From assembly GCA_035764385.1 (NCBI GenBank), contig DASTZI010000353.1:1-8751 (forward strand): a stretch of DNA of 8,751 nt, given 5' to 3'. This DNA is from Gp6-AA40 sp035764385 (GTDB lineage: Bacteria > Acidobacteriota > Vicinamibacteria > Vicinamibacterales > UBA2999). This document shows, piece after piece, positions 5,829 to 8,751 of the stretch. The notes beneath the pieces are model-generated. The model made no database searches and had not been told where the DNA came from. It saw nothing but the letters and a program-made list of their open reading frames with translations. The number at the start of each line of letters is the position of its first letter. The first letter of the stretch is position 1. Position numbers and translations under genes: made by a program.

Positions 5829-6983
5829 ATGACGATAGAAATAAGGAAATTAGGGGCGCATTTGGAAGCACTTCCGACAGCAGGACGACCGTTCGGCGGG
5901 CTTCACGCCATCGTCTGGCCGGCGCGCCGTGGAAACGTGACGGGACCCTGGATCTGGAGCGAACGGATCGACATGCTCTTGATCGCCGGCGGCGCTTCGT
6001 TGCTGTTCGGAGCAGTGATGCTGCCCGTGTCGTACCTCTGGGCAGGCTTTGGACCGGTCGTCGTCGCGACGTTTCTGCATCTTGGCGCCATCGTCAACTA
6101 TCCGCACTACGCGGCCACCTACGAACTCGCCGTTCGCGAGAGAACCAAGCGACCGCGAGCGTTTCGGTGGCTGGTCGTGACCAGCCCTCTGATGTTTGCG
6201 GTTGCGGCGTTAGCCGTGCGCTGGCCGGCGTTGTTCGTGATGCCTCTTCTTCGCGTCTACCTGACCTGGTCGGCCTTTCATTACGCGGCTCAGCACTTCG
6301 GCATCGCGTCGATGTACTTGGCGAAAGGCGGTCGTCCGCTCTCGCCTCGGGAGAAACGGCCGCTGCAGGCGTCGTTCGTCGGAGTGGCGATCTACATGAT
6401 GATCACGCTCAACATGATCCATGCGCACATACTGCCGGGCGCCGTGCCTGGCTATGGCGTATTGGGAGCCGTATTGCCGCGCGCGATTTATCCCCTTGCG
6501 GTTGCCGTGCTCGCCGTCAGCGCCGCCGCGTTCGTGCTGGCTAATGTTCGTTTGCGTGGACGAACGGGTCGCGGCTTCGATGGCAGCGTGTGGCTGCTCG
6601 CGTTGACGAATTGCGCGTGGTTCGTGGTTCCGAACATCTGGCTGCCCGGTGCGAACGAACCGTGGCTCGGCGAGCTATTCGCGTTCTGGATTCCGATTGC
6701 CGTCCCGTTTTTTCACTGCGCGCAGTACCTTGGGGTCGCGGCTGACCGCGCGCGTTCGGAGGAACCGCTTCGCCCGGTGCTCTGGATGTCGTCGCTCGTC
6801 GTGCTCGGGCTCTTGTTGTTCGAAGCGACTGTGTGGGGTTTGCCGCGAATCACATCAGTGGCCGCTTCGCAGGCGGTGCTCATTGTCACCTCCATCCTCA
6901 ACATCCACCACTTCGTGCTCGATGGCGTGATGTGGAGGCGACCGACGCCGGGCCGGCTAAAGCAGGCCGCTGCGTACTCGTAG
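5829..6983 (+). CDS. Polytopic membrane protein with paired histidine motifs, function unknown
   Basis: An inner-membrane protein of 384 residues with about nine to ten hydrophobic spans between residues 48 and 365. It has no cleavable signal; the first about 45 residues are polar. Histidines recur at or near membrane spans: His84 and His93 (HLGAIVNYPHY), His151 and His156 (FHYAAQHFGIA), His198 and His200 (MIHAH), His296 (FFHCAQYLGVA) and His360/361 (NIHHFVLDGVMWRR). The segments at 150-160 and 295-304 resemble each other. Such patterns are known from membrane enzymes that bind iron, copper or haem, including Brp/Blh-type carotene oxygenases, but I cannot assign this protein to a family. The ATG at 5829 has only a weak upstream purine run (GAAGAA). 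A GTG at 5937 would still keep the span-proximal GPWIWSERIDMLL segment. It lies 47 bases after the hydrolase gene on the same strand and ends 21 bases before the convergent propeller gene. Confidence 0.8.
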   Translation: MTIEIRKLGAHLEALPTAGRPFGGLHAIVWPARRGNVTGPWIWSERIDMLLIAGGASLLFGAVMLPVSYLWAGFGPVVVATFLHLGAIVNYPHYAATYELAVRERTKRPRAFRWLVVTSPLMFAVAALAVRWPALFVMPLLRVYLTWSAFHYAAQHFGIASMYLAKGGRPLSPREKRPLQASFVGVAIYMMITLNMIHAHILPGAVPGYGVLGAVLPRAIYPLAVAVLAVSAAAFVLANVRLRGRTGRGFDGSVWLLALTNCAWFVVPNIWLPGANEPWLGELFAFWIPIAVPFFHCAQYLGVAADRARSEEPLRPVLWMSSLVVLGLLLFEATVWGLPRITSVAASQAVLIVTSILNIHHFVLDGVMWRRPTPGRLKQAAAYS

Positions 6984-7004
6984 GGGCCGCCTTCAGCCCG
7001 CCCA

Positions 7005-8033
7005 TTACTTGGGCCGCCCGCCAAAGCCACGAGCGATCATCTCAATCCTGTAGAGAGAGCCGGCGCCGCCGACATACAGCGTTCGCTTTCCCGGCCCGCT
7101 GAACGCGAGGTTCTGACAATCGGCCGGCGGGCATTTGACCGGAATCGTGCCCAGGTGTTTTCCCTGCTCACTCAATACCTCGACACCGCCGCCGGTCGCG
7201 ACGTAGAGCCGACCCTCGCTATCGATCGTCATGCCGTCGGCAAACGTTTTGATCCCGCCGAGTCCGTTGTCGCGCGTGCTGCGGCCGGTCAGCGAGGCAA
7301 AAGCGCGCCGGTTGCGCACCAGGCCGTCAGGCTGAATGTCCCACGCGATAATCTCGGCGCCGTTGGAATCGTCGACGTACAGCGTCTTCTGATCGCGGCT
7401 CAACTGGATGCCGTTCGGGCGAACCAACTTGTCTTCGATTCGGATCGCGCGGCCGCCCGGTGGAATGTAGTAAACGGCCGGTGGCAACTGTGGTTCGAGC
7501 GGCCTTCCCAGCTGCTTCACGAGCGCCTCGGCCTGCTGCACGGTGAGCCCTGGCTCGGTGAAGTACACCCCTCCATTGCTGGCAACGATCACATCGTTCG
7601 GCCGGCTGAACGGCTTCCCCTCGTAGCCATCGGCGAGCACCGCGCGGCTGTTCGGCGGATAGATCACGCCGATCCTCGTCGAGCCGTACCATGCTTGCGC
7701 GGAAATGAGACGCCCTCGCGCGTCCTCCGTTACGCCGTGCGATTCGTTCGAGTCTGCGACGAGTACGGATACCTCATTCGTCCGGGTGTTCAGCCGGTGC
7801 AATCGGCGTGCGCCGGGCTCGGAAAACACGAGTGTTCCGTCGCTGAGCCCGATCGGATCGTCGAGGCCGTCATACCCTGTCACGATGCGTTCGATCGGCG
7901 TGCCGCCCTTGACGACACCAGGGATGTCGACCGCGGTACCGGCGACAACCGGTGTCTTCACCGCCTGGGCGAGCGCGCCGATTTGTCCCGCCAGCAACGT
8001 CGCGACACACACGCCCAGGGCCGTTGATTTCAT
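7005..8033 (-). CDS. Exported SMP-30/gluconolactonase-type beta-propeller
   Basis: A 342-residue exported protein of the SMP-30/gluconolactonase/LRE family, six-bladed propellers that use a divalent metal to open lactones of sugar acids; some members have other hydrolase activity. Residues 1-22 form a signal peptide (MKSTALGVCVATLLAGQIGALA). Metal-ligand motifs are visible: Asn146 in FSRPNDVIVASNGGVYFTE, Asn207 in VRPNGIQLSRDQKTLYVDD and Asp266 in FADGMTIDSEGRLYVAT. The first ligand, normally Glu in an EGPVW-like motif, seems to be Asp in LDDPIGL (Asp58/59). Cys301 and Cys306 may pair. An upstream ATG at 8078 would add 15 polar residues before the signal peptide, so the ATG at 8033 is preferred; neither has a clear Shine-Dalgarno. 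It is divergent from the aldehyde dehydrogenase with a 74-base gap and convergent with the membrane-protein gene. Substrate is not assignable. Confidence 0.9.
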   Translation of the reverse strand: MKSTALGVCVATLLAGQIGALAQAVKTPVVAGTAVDIPGVVKGGTPIERIVTGYDGLDDPIGLSDGTLVFSEPGARRLHRLNTRTNEVSVLVADSNESHGVTEDARGRLISAQAWYGSTRIGVIYPPNSRAVLADGYEGKPFSRPNDVIVASNGGVYFTEPGLTVQQAEALVKQLGRPLEPQLPPAVYYIPPGGRAIRIEDKLVRPNGIQLSRDQKTLYVDDSNGAEIIAWDIQPDGLVRNRRAFASLTGRSTRDNGLGGIKTFADGMTIDSEGRLYVATGGGVEVLSEQGKHLGTIPVKCPPADCQNLAFSGPGKRTLYVGGAGSLYRIEMIARGFGGRPK

Positions 8034-8064
8034 GCGCACACTGTAGCGCAGGTGGCGTCGACCG

Positions 8065-8092
8065 TTGTTGGCGAGCAATCAATCGTGATAGT
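8065..8092 (+). promoter_or_regulatory. Possible promoter of the aldehyde dehydrogenase
   Basis: TTGTTG (8065-8070) and GATAGT (8087-8092) are 16 bases apart, about 15 bases upstream of the ATG at 8108, inside the 74-base divergent gap. Matches to the -35 and -10 consensus are three and four of six. On the other strand TACAGT, about 12 bases before the propeller start, could be its -10. Both are weak motif matches. Confidence 0.25.
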
Positions 8093-8107
8093 AACGTTGC
8101 GCCCTCT

Positions 8108-8751
8108 ATGTCCTGTCAATATCTGAACTTCATCGGTGGCCAGTGGGTGCCAGCCAGCACCCGGCGCACCTTCCCCAACATCAATCCCGCAAACAGGGAC
8201 GACATCGTCGGCGAGTTCCAGGCGTCTGGACCGGACGATGTGGCCGCGGCGTTCGCTGCTGCCGAGGGCGCGCAGCCGGCGTGGGCTGCATTACCGGCAC
8301 CACGCCGCGGCGAGTACTTGTTCAAGGCGGCGGAGATCCTCGAGAGCGAGCTGACCTCGGCGGCCAAAGACATGACGCGCGAGGAAGGGAAAACGCTGCC
8401 GGAAGCCACCGGCGAAGTGAAGCGCGCCATCAACATCCTGCGCTACTTCGGCGGAGAAGGATCGCGGCTTTTCAGCTACCAGATTCCATCCGAGCGCGAA
8501 AACGTCTTCTGCTTCACGCTGCGCAAACCGCTCGGCATCGTGGCGCTCATCACGCCGTGGAACTTTCCGAGCGCGATACCCGCGTGGAAGATGGCGCCGG
8601 CACTCGTCGCCGGCAATACCGTCGTGATCAAACCCGCGTCGCTGGCGCCGTTGAGCGCCCTTCGTCTGGTGGAGGCACTGGAGAAGGCCGGACTTCCGGC
8701 GGGGGTCGTCAACTTTGTCACCGGCAGCGGCGGCGCCATCGGCGATGCGAT
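8108..8751 (+). CDS. Aldehyde dehydrogenase, alpha-ketoglutarate semialdehyde type, N-terminal part (runs off right edge)
   Basis: Cytosolic NAD(P)-dependent aldehyde dehydrogenase. The first 214 residues of a usual 480-500 are present and open to the edge. The ATG at 8108 starts MSCQYLNFIGGQWVPAS, the standard N-terminus. The cofactor-domain motifs are clear: PLGIVALITPWNFPSAIPAW with the oxyanion Asn152, KMAPALVAGNTVVIKPAS with Lys175, and AGLPAGVVNFVTGSG (205-208). The catalytic Cys and general-base Glu lie beyond the window. The PWNFP-x-AIPAWK-x-APAL pattern resembles alpha-ketoglutarate semialdehyde dehydrogenases of Bacillus YcbD type, which end the oxidative breakdown of pentoses and aldaric acids. 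That subfamily call is from memory of the family and could be wrong in favour of succinate-semialdehyde or a general aldehyde dehydrogenase. There is no clear Shine-Dalgarno. The divergent propeller gene, a possible lactonase, gives mild support for a sugar-acid role. Confidence 0.9.
   Translation, partial: MSCQYLNFIGGQWVPASTRRTFPNINPANRDDIVGEFQASGPDDVAAAFAAAEGAQPAWAALPAPRRGEYLFKAAEILESELTSAAKDMTREEGKTLPEATGEVKRAINILRYFGGEGSRLFSYQIPSERENVFCFTLRKPLGIVALITPWNFPSAIPAWKMAPALVAGNTVVIKPASLAPLSALRLVEALEKAGLPAGVVNFVTGSGGAIGDA

Noticed and set aside
5089..5871. 260-codon minus-strand frame opposite the hydrolase
   Set aside because: It is antisense to a gene with signal peptide, GHSGGG and catalytic His; composition is Arg/Ala-rich with no motif.
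5810..6544. 244-codon plus-strand frame overlapping the membrane protein
   Set aside because: It is Arg/Ser-rich and has no hydrophobic spans, whereas the overlapping frame at 5829 gives coherent membrane segments and conserved-looking histidine motifs.
6984..7020. Bidirectional terminator between the convergent membrane-protein and propeller genes
   Set aside because: Only GGGC/GCCC pairs of 4 bases and a direct GGGCCGCC repeat are present, with no T-run on either strand.
7155..8027. 290-codon plus-strand frame opposite the propeller
   Set aside because: The minus-strand product has the SMP-30 metal motifs and a signal peptide; this frame is a shadow.
1..8751. CRISPR array, tRNA, insertion sequence or prophage remnant
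   Set aside because: I found no regularly spaced repeats, no cloverleaf-like element, and no transposase, integrase or terminal inverted repeats; gaps between genes are at most about 205 bases.

Overview
The window looks like an ordinary chromosomal stretch of a GC-rich Gram-negative bacterium, most likely an Acidobacteriota member of the Vicinamibacteria type. The best clue is the partial gene at the left edge: an Oar-like TonB-dependent receptor with an N-terminal carboxypeptidase-regulatory-like domain. Such receptors are abundant in that phylum, and their presence implies an outer membrane. The taxonomic assignment is an inference from protein style and base composition, not from a marker gene. 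I see no rRNA, tRNA, CRISPR array, integrase, transposase or insertion sequence.

Layout, left to right. (1) Positions 1-848, minus: N-terminal 282 residues of the TonB-dependent receptor, running off the left edge. (2) 1009-1941, minus: complete D-2-hydroxyacid dehydrogenase. (3) 2145-2621, plus: small lipoprotein with a proline-rich linker and a 3D domain (three-aspartate, double-psi beta-barrel), divergent from the dehydrogenase. (4) 2731-6983, plus: three closely spaced genes encoding a secreted parallel beta-helix protein, a secreted cysteine-rich alpha/beta hydrolase with a GHSGGG nucleophile elbow, and a polytopic membrane protein with paired histidines. (5) 7005-8033, minus: exported SMP-30/gluconolactonase-type beta-propeller, convergent with the cluster. 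(6) 8108-8751, plus: N-terminal 214 residues of an aldehyde dehydrogenase resembling alpha-ketoglutarate semialdehyde dehydrogenases, divergent from the propeller and running off the right edge.

The genes have an envelope theme. Five of eight carry an export signal (receptor, 3D lipoprotein, beta-helix, hydrolase, propeller) and one is a multi-pass membrane protein. The three-gene cluster at 2731-6983 is the least explained part and the best candidate for an undescribed system: spacings are 15 and 47 bases, the first two genes have good Shine-Dalgarno sequences, and all three products are exported or membrane-embedded. Their substrate cannot be read from the sequence. The lactonase-like propeller and the aldehyde dehydrogenase could both act in sugar-acid oxidation, but that link rests on family knowledge and adjacency only.

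No gap between genes exceeds about 205 bases. The gaps contain several short inverted repeats, described as candidate operators, leader hairpins or weak terminators. None of the hairpins is followed by a run of T, so terminator calls are weak.
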